A DNA stretch of 64,000 nucleotides from Candidatus Methanoplasma cognatum (lineage in GTDB: Archaea > Thermoplasmatota > Thermoplasmata > Methanomassiliicoccales > Methanomethylophilaceae), in assembly GCA_009777615.1 (NCBI GenBank), contig WRLM01000003.1, positions 62,001-126,000 of the forward strand, read 5' to 3'. Positions 33,720 through 42,235 of this stretch are shown here, in pieces. The number at the start of each line of letters is the position of its first letter. Positions within the stretch are counted from its first letter, which is position 1. The notes below the pieces were generated by a model. It was given only the letters and a program-made list of their open reading frames with translations. It made no database searches and was not told the origin of the DNA. A program made the position numbers and the translations under genes.

Positions 33720-34487
33720 ATGTCTGAATCATATACTGAAAACAAAGAAACCAGGCGGCACATCTTGGAGCAGTATCCGGCGGCGGAAACAATGAGTCTG
33801 AACAACGAGATCACCATTTTATCGAAGCGCGAGGGGGTGAACATAATTGGTTTCGCCGACCTGCGGTGTCTGTCAAAGGAAGTGCGTCAAAATTTTGATT
33901 TTGGGATCGTGTTCGCTTTATCATATACAAAAGAGGCCATGTCTGAAAATAAGGGCGGGTCGCCGCAAAGATACCATGCGGAGCTGAGATCCATAAATAA
34001 ACGCCTGCCGGAACTTGCCGCCATGATCGCGGATCTTTTGATCGGAAGGGGATACAAAGCCTGTATCCGGGTCTCCTCAACAGTCGTGGCGGACGAAGAT
34101 CACCGCACGAACCTGCCCCACAAGACAGTAGGTACACTGGCGGGGATCGGCTGGATCGGTAAATGCGCATTGTTCGTCACGGAGGAGGTCGGTTCGGCAT
34201 TGCGGCTGGGTGTCGTACTGACGAGCGCCGAGCTTGAATGCGGAACGCCTGTAACGAAGTCCCGCTGCGGTACGGACTGCGCATGCTGTGCCGACGCATG
34301 CCCCGGGAAAGCTGTCCTGGGCGGATCGTGGATGACCGGCACAGACAGAGATGAGTTCTTTAATGCCCGTGCCTGCTATTCCGCCGGACATGCCCGCGCA
34401 AGGGCGACGCTGGGTATCGACGAGACCGTCTGCGGGCTGTGCATATCAAGCTGTCCCTTCACAAAACGCGGGCTCGGTTACGAATAA
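33720..34487 (+). CDS. QueG-like double [4Fe-4S] cluster protein
   Basis: About 255 residues. The central region (RVSSTVVADEDHRTNLPHKTVGTLAGIGWIGKCALFVTEE, split by usual turns) matches the corrinoid-binding core of epoxyqueuosine reductase-like proteins. It is followed by two 4Fe-4S motifs (CGTDCACCADACPGKAV and CGLCISSCPFTKRGLGY). Canonical QueG reduces epoxyqueuosine in tRNA using cobalamin. This shorter archaeal form may do another B12/Fe-S-dependent reduction, and its position beside the corrinoid methyltransferase genes makes that worth noting. The start at 33720 is preceded by CAAGGAT; an ATG at 33792 is possible. Confidence 0.72.
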   Translation: MSESYTENKETRRHILEQYPAAETMSLNNEITILSKREGVNIIGFADLRCLSKEVRQNFDFGIVFALSYTKEAMSENKGGSPQRYHAELRSINKRLPELAAMIADLLIGRGYKACIRVSSTVVADEDHRTNLPHKTVGTLAGIGWIGKCALFVTEEVGSALRLGVVLTSAELECGTPVTKSRCGTDCACCADACPGKAVLGGSWMTGTDRDEFFNARACYSAGHARARATLGIDETVCGLCISSCPFTKRGLGYE

Positions 34488-34631
34488 GAACGGCGGCGTC
34501 TTTGCGGGAAAGCGCAGAAGCCGTATCTCCTATTGTACAGCAGATCGAAGGATACCCGCAGGTAATGCAGAGAATATAATAAAAAAAGGGAATTTGGAAA
34601 AAGTTTAAACTCATCAAGAGTAACCGCAGGC

Positions 34632-36029
34632 TTAGAGGCCGTAGTTCTTCTTGGTGTAGTTCGGAACGTCGGCGTACTTCTTGTCGCAGTACTCGAAGAA
34701 CTTGGCTTCCTCAGCGGGGAGTGCCTCGAAGTCTTTTATGATGACGTCGATGGTCTCTTTCTGCTTTACGGTGAGCGGAAGTTCTTTGCTCTCGAATCCG
34801 GCCTTTACGAGCTTGGCTGCGGTAAGTCCTGCTGCCTTTGCGCGGAGGTAGATGTTGTTACCCTCTTTCGCAATTGCCTCTCCGACCTTGTAGGCGTTGT
34901 CGAAGGCGAGCATGTAGCCCTCGGGGCCTCTTGTGCGGTCGGTGATCATGTACAGGTCCCTCAGGGTCTTCTCGTTTCCGGTTGCGATAGCGCAGTTCAT
35001 CAGGGCCACTTCGTAGCCGAGTGATCCGAGCCAGCACTGGACTGACGATCCACCGAATTCGGGGTGGTACTCAACGGACTCGTTCGACCAAACGTCGCAG
35101 ATCTGAGCCATCAGGTTGCCCTGCAGGTCAGCGTGTGCGCACTGGCAGTTCTTTCCCTCTTGGGCTGCAGGCCTTCCGGTGATGGTCTTTATTATGGGTC
35201 CCTCGTATCCGCAGTCCTTGTCGGGTCCGGATGCGCCGCACTCCATTGCAACCATTGTCCTGGCCGCCGATATTGCCCTTGTTACGGTCGAGAAGGTCTT
35301 CTGGACATCCTGGTCGAGCATGCCGCCGGCCATGAACATCGATGTGTTCGCACCGGAACAGTTGGTGTCTCCGCCGCAAACCACTTTGTTCTTCTTCGCG
35401 GTGTTGACGAACTCAGACCATACGAACTCCATGTCGATGGAGCCGAGGTATCCTACACCATAAAGGAACGCTACTGCGTCTCCGGTCGTGACTGCGTGGT
35501 CAGCGAGCTCTTTTCCGCCCATCGTCTCGCATGAGATGAGGTCGGCTCCGTTCTCGCAAGCAACGTCGCAGCATCCGAAGAGTGCCTCAGGGTAGAGGTG
35601 TTTTCCCTTCGCGCCGGGGCGGAGTCCTTCCTCTGCCTCACGCTGGTCAGGCAGGGTCTGCCTTACTGCAGTGCAGATGCCGTACTCCTCGTTGAACTTC
35701 CTGGTGATCTCGCGCTGTCCCTCGACAACGGGGGCCGCGAATTTGGGGTTACCCATCTGGGAAATCCACTCTGTCTCGAGCTGCAGGTCCGGGAATCCGA
35801 GCGTGATGGCTCTGTTCAGTGCGTCTTTCGAGATGTAGTCAACGTACTCTTTCTTCAGTCTTGCCGGGTCTTTCTCAGATCCGGGCCTCGGTCCGTAGTT
35901 GAGCTCGGGTATTACCCTTCCGGCGCCCACTTTTATTCCGCATCCGTAGGATACGGGGGATTTCGCGGTTCCGAATACAACCTCATCAGCACTCGAGTAT
36001 GCCATTTTTGTGAATCTTGTTGCTGCCAT
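34632..36029 (-). CDS. mtaB: Methanol:corrinoid methyltransferase MtaB
   Basis: A 465-residue zinc enzyme that cleaves methanol and transfers the methyl group to the cobalt of MtaC, the entry step of methanol methanogenesis. The zinc ligands known from Methanosarcina barkeri MtaB (Glu164, Cys220, Cys269) have equivalents here at a constant +4 offset: Glu168 (SCETMGG), Cys224 (DTNCSGANTS) and Cys273 (KDCGYEGP). No in-frame UAG, as expected for MtaB. It starts 2 nt after the mtaC stop with GGAGGTG upstream. Downstream, 34488-34631 shows no gene. Confidence 0.97.
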   Translation of the reverse strand: MAATRFTKMAYSSADEVVFGTAKSPVSYGCGIKVGAGRVIPELNYGPRPGSEKDPARLKKEYVDYISKDALNRAITLGFPDLQLETEWISQMGNPKFAAPVVEGQREITRKFNEEYGICTAVRQTLPDQREAEEGLRPGAKGKHLYPEALFGCCDVACENGADLISCETMGGKELADHAVTTGDAVAFLYGVGYLGSIDMEFVWSEFVNTAKKNKVVCGGDTNCSGANTSMFMAGGMLDQDVQKTFSTVTRAISAARTMVAMECGASGPDKDCGYEGPIIKTITGRPAAQEGKNCQCAHADLQGNLMAQICDVWSNESVEYHPEFGGSSVQCWLGSLGYEVALMNCAIATGNEKTLRDLYMITDRTRGPEGYMLAFDNAYKVGEAIAKEGNNIYLRAKAAGLTAAKLVKAGFESKELPLTVKQKETIDVIIKDFEALPAEEAKFFEYCDKKYADVPNYTKKNYGL

Positions 36030-36031
36030 GT

Positions 36032-36814
36032 TTACACACCTCCAACGATGTCGTCCCAGTTTGCCCTGATCTTTCTCCAGTCGTAGCCGGCTTTGACTTT
36101 GTCGGCTATCGGCGGGGTCTGCGGGGCTTTCTCAGAGTATATTCCGAGGTCGAATGACTCGGAGAAGTCTCTGTTCACTGCGCCGCCTGCGGACATGAAG
36201 GGCAGGTTTATTCCCTTCGCGACGAGCTGCTCAGCAGCCCTGGGGAACGCTGTCATCGTCGTCGTCATGAGTGCCGTTCCAGTAACCATCATGGGTTTGG
36301 ATTTGATTACCTCTGCGACCACGTCTTTCACATCGACGTCCTTGCCCATGTCGATAACTGAGTATCCGGACGAGGTCAGCATGACCTTGGCGATGTTCTT
36401 TCCGATGTCGTGGGGGTCTCCCTCTGCAACATGCATGACAACCAGTCCTTTCGTCTCCCTTCCGCCTTTGATCTGTTTCTCGGCGATTGCGATTCCGATC
36501 TCCATGGTCTTTGCGGCCATCATGATCTCGGGGAGATAGTAGATGTGGTCTGCATACAGCTTTGCAACAACTTCCATTCCGATTACAAGTCCGTCGTTTA
36601 TGATGACGAGCGGGTCTTTTGTTTTCAGCGCCTCAGTGGTGGCAGGGCCTACGTCCTTGAATTTCATCCAAACAACGGTCTCTGCGACCTTTTTAAGCAC
36701 CGGATCCTTAGGCAGCATCTTGGCGGCGATAGCTTCCGGGGAAGCCTCGTTCTGTGCTTTGATGTCATACCTTGTGAGGATCTTTGCATAGTCTACTCCT
36801 TTGTGACTAACCAT
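36032..36814 (-). CDS. mtaC: Methanol corrinoid protein MtaC
   Basis: A 260-residue cobalamin-binding methyl carrier. A helical cap domain (~30-115) precedes the Rossmann B12-binding domain (~120-245), whose D-x-H-x-x-G motif lies in EGDPHDIGKN, with His135 as the lower cobalt ligand. The later SxGxxx and GG motifs appear as TALMTTTMTAFPRA and SAGGAVNRDF. It accepts methyl from MtaB-bound methanol and passes it to MtaA/coenzyme M; no mtaA is in the window. A full AAGGAGG site precedes the ATG, after a ~70-nt leader. It forms an operon with mtaB. Confidence 0.97.
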   Translation of the reverse strand: MVSHKGVDYAKILTRYDIKAQNEASPEAIAAKMLPKDPVLKKVAETVVWMKFKDVGPATTEALKTKDPLVIINDGLVIGMEVVAKLYADHIYYLPEIMMAAKTMEIGIAIAEKQIKGGRETKGLVVMHVAEGDPHDIGKNIAKVMLTSSGYSVIDMGKDVDVKDVVAEVIKSKPMMVTGTALMTTTMTAFPRAAEQLVAKGINLPFMSAGGAVNRDFSESFDLGIYSEKAPQTPPIADKVKAGYDWRKIRANWDDIVGGV

Positions 36815-36883
36815 AAGTTTTTCCTCCTTGTTTATGTGTTAGCCGATTTCTCGACCGACACTAATGGTAGAATAAGTCGAACA

Positions 36884-36920
36884 CTATATAACCTGTATCA
36901 AGGATGGATGTTATATCCAT
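36884..36920 (-). promoter_or_regulatory. mtaCB promoter with upstream palindrome
   Basis: TATA box GGTTATATAG (36884-36893, minus strand) predicts a transcription start near 36862. Directly upstream (36904-36920) is ATGGAT-GTTAT-ATCCAT, a perfect 6-bp inverted repeat placed just behind the BRE position; an overlapping CCATT/AATGG repeat extends to 36933. This is a plausible operator for methanol-dependent control. The rest of 36934-37078 is AT-rich and shows no gene. Confidence 0.5.
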
Positions 36921-37078
36921 TCGATATAAATGGTAACACAATGCTTATATACTGTGAACGAAAAAAGTAGATATGTCGCGCCTTGAGAAAGCTATATTGT
37001 TCTACGTATTTCGTAAAAAATGTTTGTTTTTTTGAGGTAAAGTTGACATCCGGCCAAGGTCGAAACGTAATTATGATC

Positions 37079-38437
37079 TCATCTTCTGAAGTAATCGTAA
37101 CAGCTGTCAACAAATCTCCCCGGGATTTTCGGGTTGGATGCGAAATGGATGTGCGTATACCCTGCGATGGTGTTTCCTGCCATCATACCGTCTTTGCCAT
37201 CCTCGATCCCGTTCCCCCTTGTAAGGTCGAATGCATATTCCCTGTGCCCGGCAGGAGAGATGGCCGAATAGTGGAACTCATGCCCTCTGACGGTCCACCC
37301 CTTTTCACATAGGATAGTGTCGGCATTGGAGGTCATTTCCACATACCCCAGCGATCTTCTTCTGTCGTTCATTTTGGATTCCGCTTCCAGAACCCCGCAC
37401 ATCTCATGTCTTCCGCCTTCCGTTAGGCATATGTGCTTGGAGAGGTACATCAGACCGCCGCACTCAGCGTATATCGGCATGCCGTCCTCTGATGCCTTTT
37501 TCACGGCTGACCTCACCTTCTCGTTCTTTTCTAACTTTTCGGAGAATATCTCCGGGTAGCCTCCGCCGAAGTACAGGCCGCTGACGTCGGGGAGGTCGCC
37601 GTCGATAGGAGAGAAGGGCACTATCTCGGCGCCGGCCTCGATCATAGCTTCTATATTATGAATATAATAGAAGTTAAAGGCGCGGTCCTTCGCCACACCT
37701 ATGCGCACCTTGCTCTTTTTCTTGGAGGGAGGATCATATTTTCTTGTGAAGGAGGGGGCGGTTCCCGCTATCTCCACAAGTCTGTCGATGTCCACGCAGC
37801 TTTCCACATGCTCCATTATTTTTTCATACTTACCGCGGTCATAGTTCTCCGCGGCGGGGATAAGACCGAGATGTCTGCTTTCCAATGCCATGCATTCATC
37901 CCTGAGCACTCCTCCGAGGCAGGGTATGTCTTTGAGCGAACGTTCCAATATCCTCAGGTGTTTCTCGCTTCCCACTCTGTTGAAGATCACTCCCGCTAAA
38001 TTTACGTCCGCATCATATTCTTTGAAGCCGAGAGCTATCGCGCCGGCGCTTCTGGCCATTGACTTTGCGTCGATCACGAGGATGACGGGGGCCTTGACTA
38101 TCTTTGACAGATGGGCGGTCGAGCCTTCTTCGCTTGTGCCGTCTATGCCGTCGTACAGCCCCATGACCCCCTCTATTACAGATATTCCCGACCCTTCCGA
38201 ACCTTTTACGAAAAGTCTTTCGGCCTCGTCTTTGAACATCCAGGTGTCCAGGTTCCTGCATTCTTTACCGAGGACCATTGTGTGGTGCATGGGGTCAAGA
38301 TAATCCGGGCCGGTCTTGAAGGATTGAGGGTTCAGCCCTCTTTTCTTCAGAGCCATCAGCAACCCCATGGTTATAGTTGATTTCCCAGCTCCGCTGTGGG
38401 TGCCTGCAATTACGATCCTGGGGACACCGCACGACAT
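37079..38437 (-). CDS. Cobyrinate / Ni-sirohydrochlorin a,c-diamide synthase (CbiA/CfbB family)
   Basis: About 452 residues. The N-terminal ATP-dependent domain has the P-loop-like AGTHSGAGKSTITMGLL and FKTGPDYLDPMHH. The C-terminal glutamine amidotransferase domain has GLYFGGGYPEIF, the catalytic cysteine in YAECGGLMYLS and a His near the end (YTHIHFASNP). The enzyme amidates the a and c side chains of cobyrinate (B12) or Ni-sirohydrochlorin (F430). Both cofactors are needed by a methylotrophic methanogen and the two enzymes are homologous; which one this is cannot be decided here. The ATG at 38437 starts directly before the domain; it is divergent from the CobW gene. Confidence 0.88.
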   Translation of the reverse strand: MSCGVPRIVIAGTHSGAGKSTITMGLLMALKKRGLNPQSFKTGPDYLDPMHHTMVLGKECRNLDTWMFKDEAERLFVKGSEGSGISVIEGVMGLYDGIDGTSEEGSTAHLSKIVKAPVILVIDAKSMARSAGAIALGFKEYDADVNLAGVIFNRVGSEKHLRILERSLKDIPCLGGVLRDECMALESRHLGLIPAAENYDRGKYEKIMEHVESCVDIDRLVEIAGTAPSFTRKYDPPSKKKSKVRIGVAKDRAFNFYYIHNIEAMIEAGAEIVPFSPIDGDLPDVSGLYFGGGYPEIFSEKLEKNEKVRSAVKKASEDGMPIYAECGGLMYLSKHICLTEGGRHEMCGVLEAESKMNDRRRSLGYVEMTSNADTILCEKGWTVRGHEFHYSAISPAGHREYAFDLTRGNGIEDGKDGMMAGNTIAGYTHIHFASNPKIPGRFVDSCYDYFRR

Positions 38438-38550
38438 AATGGATATATGCTCCAACTTGTATTTTAAAGATACACCGCGCGCCGAAATAGGGACGTTCAA
38501 AAATTCCATTGAAAGACTAATATATCATCCTGACTGTTCCCCTTAATCAT

Positions 38551-39138
38551 ATGTATGTTTACATTTTAGGCGGATTCCTCGGAAGCGGGAAAACGACGCT
38601 TTTGATGAAGCTAGCTTCAATGTACAGTAAGAAGGGCGCTAAAGTAGCCATATTAGTGAACGAATCCGGCGAGATCGGAGTCGACGGCGCCACTCTGAAA
38701 GCGGAGGGCTACGACGCCATAGAGCTGCCGGACGGATGCATATGCTGTTCCCTTTCCGGCACGCTGCAGACCGCCCTAAAAAACATAAAAAGAGATATTG
38801 ACCCTGACATAATAATAATAGAGCCCACGGGGCTAGCGCTGCCTCATAAAGTAAAGGATCTGGTCCATATTTCAATGATCAATCCCGACGAAATGTACAT
38901 CATCGGAATAGCAGACATACAAAGGTTCGACGATCTGATCAAGAAAAAGGAGGAATTCTTCAAAAGACAGATGTTCGCCGCGGACTTCATCCTGATCAAC
39001 AAAAGCGACCTCGCCACGCCTGAGAAGATGGAATCGGCCATCAAATGGCTGAAGGGTGAGTATCCGGATAAGCCGATGATCCCTGTGTCCACCAAAACGG
39101 GGGAGAATATGGACAAGGTCTACGAGATGATGCAATGA
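38551..39138 (+). CDS. CobW/G3E-family metallochaperone GTPase
   Basis: A 195-residue G3E-family P-loop GTPase. Walker A is GGFLGSGKT (7-15), the CxCC metal motif typical of CobW proteins is CICC (63-66), Walker B-like IIIIEPTGLALP follows, and NKSD gives guanine specificity. It is shorter than standard CobW (which has an extra C-terminal domain), being just the GTPase domain. G3E proteins insert Ni, Co or Zn into target enzymes using GTP. It overlaps the next gene by 4 nt and begins a cassette with a His-rich protein and a corrinoid activase, suggesting delivery of a metal to that system. Confidence 0.88.
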   Translation: MYVYILGGFLGSGKTTLLMKLASMYSKKGAKVAILVNESGEIGVDGATLKAEGYDAIELPDGCICCSLSGTLQTALKNIKRDIDPDIIIIEPTGLALPHKVKDLVHISMINPDEMYIIGIADIQRFDDLIKKKEEFFKRQMFAADFILINKSDLATPEKMESAIKWLKGEYPDKPMIPVSTKTGENMDKVYEMMQ

Positions 39139-39776
39139 GCGAACATAAACACGACAAGGACTGCCACTGCCGCGAGTGTGAGGACGAGAAAGCGGATACG
39201 GAAAGGACGTCGATCGAGGAAGCGGGCGGCGTCGCCGTCGGCCTGAAAGGACACATACACGGTTTCAACGCGGATGCCGCTGCCCGCATGTCCAACGCGC
39301 TGCTTGCCACAGGTAAATGGGTGGAGAAAGAGTCCGGCTCCCTGCTTGGGCACATAAAGGCCGCCGTCTACAACTCAGAAGGAAGGGGGATAACTTTCAA
39401 CCTGACGGATGTGGGCAACGGGGTCGAACAGCACGGCACGCTGCCCCCCCAGAAAGAGGTCAACTTCAACTTCATGTCCGCCGTACTTGACGTGGACCCC
39501 CATGAATTGGAACACGCAATGATGGATGCCCTTGAGGATACCGGTCTGGACTACCACCTGGAGGGGCAAAGCTGCGATCATGAGCACCATCATCACGAAC
39601 ACGGCCACGATCACGGTCATCACCATGATCATGGTCATGAACATCACGATCATCATCACCATGATGAGAAGGATGAGGTCTGCCACTGCGAAGCATGTGA
39701 GGACCGCAGAAAGGAAGAGGCCGAAAGGGCCGAAAAAGGCTCTTTCTGGGATAAAATAAGGAGGAGGAAAAAATGA
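39135..39776 (+). CDS. His/Cys-rich putative metal-storage or chaperone protein
   Basis: 213 residues. A CHCREC motif near the N-terminus (10-15) is mirrored by CHCEAC near the C-terminus (183-188). Between them is a folded-looking region (~30-145, GGVAVGLKGHIHGFNADAAARM, split by turns, and VDPHELEHAMMDALEDTG). Then comes an extreme His tract (149-176, 19 His in 28 residues, alternating with D, E and G) and a basic tail. Such tracts bind nickel, cobalt or zinc, as in HypB and UreE. I know no named family for the core. It overlaps both neighbours by 4 nt, so all three proteins are probably made together. Confidence 0.7.
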   Translation: MSEHKHDKDCHCRECEDEKADTERTSIEEAGGVAVGLKGHIHGFNADAAARMSNALLATGKWVEKESGSLLGHIKAAVYNSEGRGITFNLTDVGNGVEQHGTLPPQKEVNFNFMSAVLDVDPHELEHAMMDALEDTGLDYHLEGQSCDHEHHHHEHGHDHGHHHDHGHEHHDHHHHDEKDEVCHCEACEDRRKEEAERAEKGSFWDKIRRRKK

Positions 39777-41389
39777 GATACGGTATATCGCTGGACATGG
39801 GTACCAGCGGAACCAGGGCGCACAGCGTGGACCTTTCCGACGGGAAGATACTATCCACGTCTGTAACGGAATGCCACCCGCTGCCGGGTGCCAACATAAT
39901 GGACCACCTGACATTCTGCATCAACATAGGAACGGATATCGCACACAGGATCGTCATGGACACTGTCAACAAAGTGATAAAGACCCTCGACGTCGACCTG
40001 AAGAAGGTCGAAAGAGTCTCAATCTGCGGGAACCCCATACAGCTTTCGCTGTTCCAGGGCATAGGCGTGGAGGACCTTGCTTTTGCGGGAGAGAACGCCC
40101 ACAAAGCGAGAGGCATCAAGGTCCTCGACAGGAACGCCGGAGTGTTCTCCGCCGTGGATGTGGGCCTTGACGTGCCCGACGGCTGCGAGCTGTGCGTTCC
40201 GCCCTCTATCAGACACGAGATCGGCGCGGACGCGCTTGCCATGATGTACAAGAGCGGATTCCTGGAGCAGAAGGATAACTGTCTCGTCACAGACTACGGA
40301 ACGAATGCGGAGATGGCACTGAAGGTCGGCGATGACATATACACAGGTTCCGCCGCCGCCGGACCTGCGATGGAAGGACAGTCCATAAAATACGGTATGC
40401 TTGCCGGCCCTGGGGCCATCAGCGATCTGGAATATGACACCCAGTGGAGATGCCTCGTGCTTGATGAGAACATAATGCCGCAGCCGGGGGACATGGTCGA
40501 CTTCAACCTGAACATGGTCACCTCCGAGGGGCCGATGCACGGCAAGGCGAAAGGTATCACCGGGACCGGCGTCGTCGCCGCTGTCGCAGCGGCTTTGGGA
40601 GGCGGCCTCTGGAAAAGAGGAAAGCTCACCACCGACGGCGAGAAAATGGTCTTCCAGGACGGAGTATACATCGACTCGCACGACATCTCTGAGGCTTGCA
40701 AGGCCATCGGCGCCATGAGGGCGGGACACTTCACGCTCCTTGAGAAAGCCGGGATAAAGTTCGACGAGATGCAGACCATGTATATGGCGGGCGCATCGGG
40801 AACGTATGTGGATGCCGTCAAGGCCAGGGAGGTGGGCCTCCTGCCCCCGTCCTGCAACAAGATATACCAGTACGGCAACACGTCCCTCGCGATGGCTACG
40901 GACATCCTCAGGAACCCGGAGCTCCTTGACGAGCTTCAGGGGATAGCGGACGGCATCAGGGCGAACCACGTGATGTTCGCGTCCGACCCGATATTCGAGC
41001 AGATCTATGTTATGGAACTCGCATACTGGGATGAGGGGATGAGCATGGATATGTACAACACATACAACGAGATGATGGACATACAGCCTCTGCCTAAGGT
41101 CAAAGGTGTGCCTGAGGTCTTCCGCATGGTGGCCCGTGACATACCGGATCTGGGTGCCGGCGGCCTCCGCATAATCCATGACATAGGCACCGAGCTGAAG
41201 GCGCACATGCCGGGATGTACCGGATGCAAGAAGTGTGAGAAAGAGTGTCCGGAGAGGGCTCTTACCGTCACCGATGACAAGCAGATCGTTGTTAAAACAA
41301 AGAACTGCCTGGGAACTGCGTGTTACAGATGCCAGTTCTCATGTCCGGAAAAAGTGTATAAGTACGACCTTCTGAAACTCGACAGCTGA
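39773..41389 (+). CDS. RamA-type corrinoid protein reductive activase
   Basis: 538 residues, the length of Methanosarcina RamA. An actin-like ATPase (ASKHA/DUF4445) body shows SLDMGTSGTRAHSVDLSDG at the N-terminus and DYGTNAEMALKVGDD and GAGGLRII-type segments later. The C-terminal ~57 residues bind two Fe-S clusters (CTGCKKCEKECPERAL and CLGTACYRCQFSCPEKV). RamA uses ATP to reduce inactive Co(II) corrinoid proteins to Co(I). With mtaCB nearby on the opposite strand it probably reactivates MtaC, and perhaps methylamine corrinoid proteins encoded elsewhere. It is last in the cassette and followed by a strong hairpin. Confidence 0.9.
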   Translation: MRYGISLDMGTSGTRAHSVDLSDGKILSTSVTECHPLPGANIMDHLTFCINIGTDIAHRIVMDTVNKVIKTLDVDLKKVERVSICGNPIQLSLFQGIGVEDLAFAGENAHKARGIKVLDRNAGVFSAVDVGLDVPDGCELCVPPSIRHEIGADALAMMYKSGFLEQKDNCLVTDYGTNAEMALKVGDDIYTGSAAAGPAMEGQSIKYGMLAGPGAISDLEYDTQWRCLVLDENIMPQPGDMVDFNLNMVTSEGPMHGKAKGITGTGVVAAVAAALGGGLWKRGKLTTDGEKMVFQDGVYIDSHDISEACKAIGAMRAGHFTLLEKAGIKFDEMQTMYMAGASGTYVDAVKAREVGLLPPSCNKIYQYGNTSLAMATDILRNPELLDELQGIADGIRANHVMFASDPIFEQIYVMELAYWDEGMSMDMYNTYNEMMDIQPLPKVKGVPEVFRMVARDIPDLGAGGLRIIHDIGTELKAHMPGCTGCKKCEKECPERALTVTDDKQIVVKTKNCLGTACYRCQFSCPEKVYKYDLLKLDS

Positions 41390-41398
41390 AACTATCAT

Positions 41399-41420
41399 AG
41401 AGGGGGCGACCCCTCTTTTT
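41399..41420 (+). terminator. Terminator after the RamA-type gene
   Basis: AGAGGGG-GCGA-CCCCTCT followed by TTTTT: a 7-bp perfect stem with a T tract. It ends exactly at the stop codon of the convergent ABC ATPase gene, so it can serve both transcripts. Confidence 0.7.
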
Positions 41421-42235
41421 TAATCGTTCATAACGTTCTCTTTTTCCAGCTCGGTCAGTATCTTTTTCCGGAGGGCGGTGAATTCCAGACATGCGCGGTC
41501 CCTGGGGCGCGGCCAGGGGATGTCTATGATCTCCTTTATGCTCGCGGGACGTTTCGTAAGCACCACTATCCTGTCGGAGAGGAACACCGCCTCATCGACA
41601 GAATGAGTGACAAAAATTATCGTTTGGTCTGTCTTTTCAAGGATATTAAGGAGCTGCACCTGCATAATGTTCCTGGTCTGGGCATCCAAAGCGCCGAACG
41701 GTTCGTCCATGAGGATCACATCAGGATGTCCCACCAGCGCTCTGGCGATGCCCACGCGCTGTTTCATACCTCCGGAAAGTTCGTGGACACGGGCGTCGAT
41801 GAACTTCTCCAGGCCTGCGAGTTTGATGTACTTCTCCGCCCTCTCTCTTCGCTCTTCTTTAGGAACACCGGCTACTTCAAGACCGAACTCCACATTCTTC
41901 CTCACCGACCTCCAGGGGAACAGCGCAAAGTCCTGGAACACCATCCCTCTGTCCGCTCCGGGGGCGGTACACGGCCTTCCGCTTATCCGTATCTCTCCCG
42001 ATGTGGGCTGTATGAGGCCGGCTATAAGCCTGAGGATCGTGGTCTTGCCGCATCCCGACGGTCCGACAAGGGTTATCAGCTCTCCTTTTTTGATATCGAG
42101 AGAAAAGTCCTCCAGGGCGACTGTTTCCACTTCATCCCTTTTGAAAACCTTCCTCAGGCCGCTGATAACAATATGGGTATCCGGAGGTGCTGCGTATTCC
42201 TGCGGTGTTTGTTCCGTTCCTTGTTCGTCATTCAT
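41420..42235 (-). CDS. ABC transporter ATP-binding protein, nitrate/sulfonate/taurine type
   Basis: 271 residues. Walker A GPSGCGKTT, Q-loop VFQDFALFPW, signature LSGGMKQR, Walker B VILMDEPFGALD and switch THSVDEA are all intact. The FALFPWRSV motif and the DIPWPRPRDR tail are typical of the SsuB/TauB/NrtD group. The frame is open far upstream (over the permease gene), but MNDEQ at 42235 is the first sensible start and overlaps the permease stop by 4 nt. It powers import by the permease and binding protein encoded just upstream in the same operon. Confidence 0.93.
   Translation of the reverse strand: MNDEQGTEQTPQEYAAPPDTHIVISGLRKVFKRDEVETVALEDFSLDIKKGELITLVGPSGCGKTTILRLIAGLIQPTSGEIRISGRPCTAPGADRGMVFQDFALFPWRSVRKNVEFGLEVAGVPKEERRERAEKYIKLAGLEKFIDARVHELSGGMKQRVGIARALVGHPDVILMDEPFGALDAQTRNIMQVQLLNILEKTDQTIIFVTHSVDEAVFLSDRIVVLTKRPASIKEIIDIPWPRPRDRACLEFTALRKKILTELEKENVMND

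Noticed and set aside
34632-36029. Pyrrolysine-containing methyltransferase
   Set aside because: The gene is the methanol enzyme MtaB, continuous without an in-frame TAG; no methylamine methyltransferase is in the window.
40019-41206. 395-codon minus-strand frame opposite the RamA-type gene
   Set aside because: Antisense of a well-supported gene; no recognisable domain.
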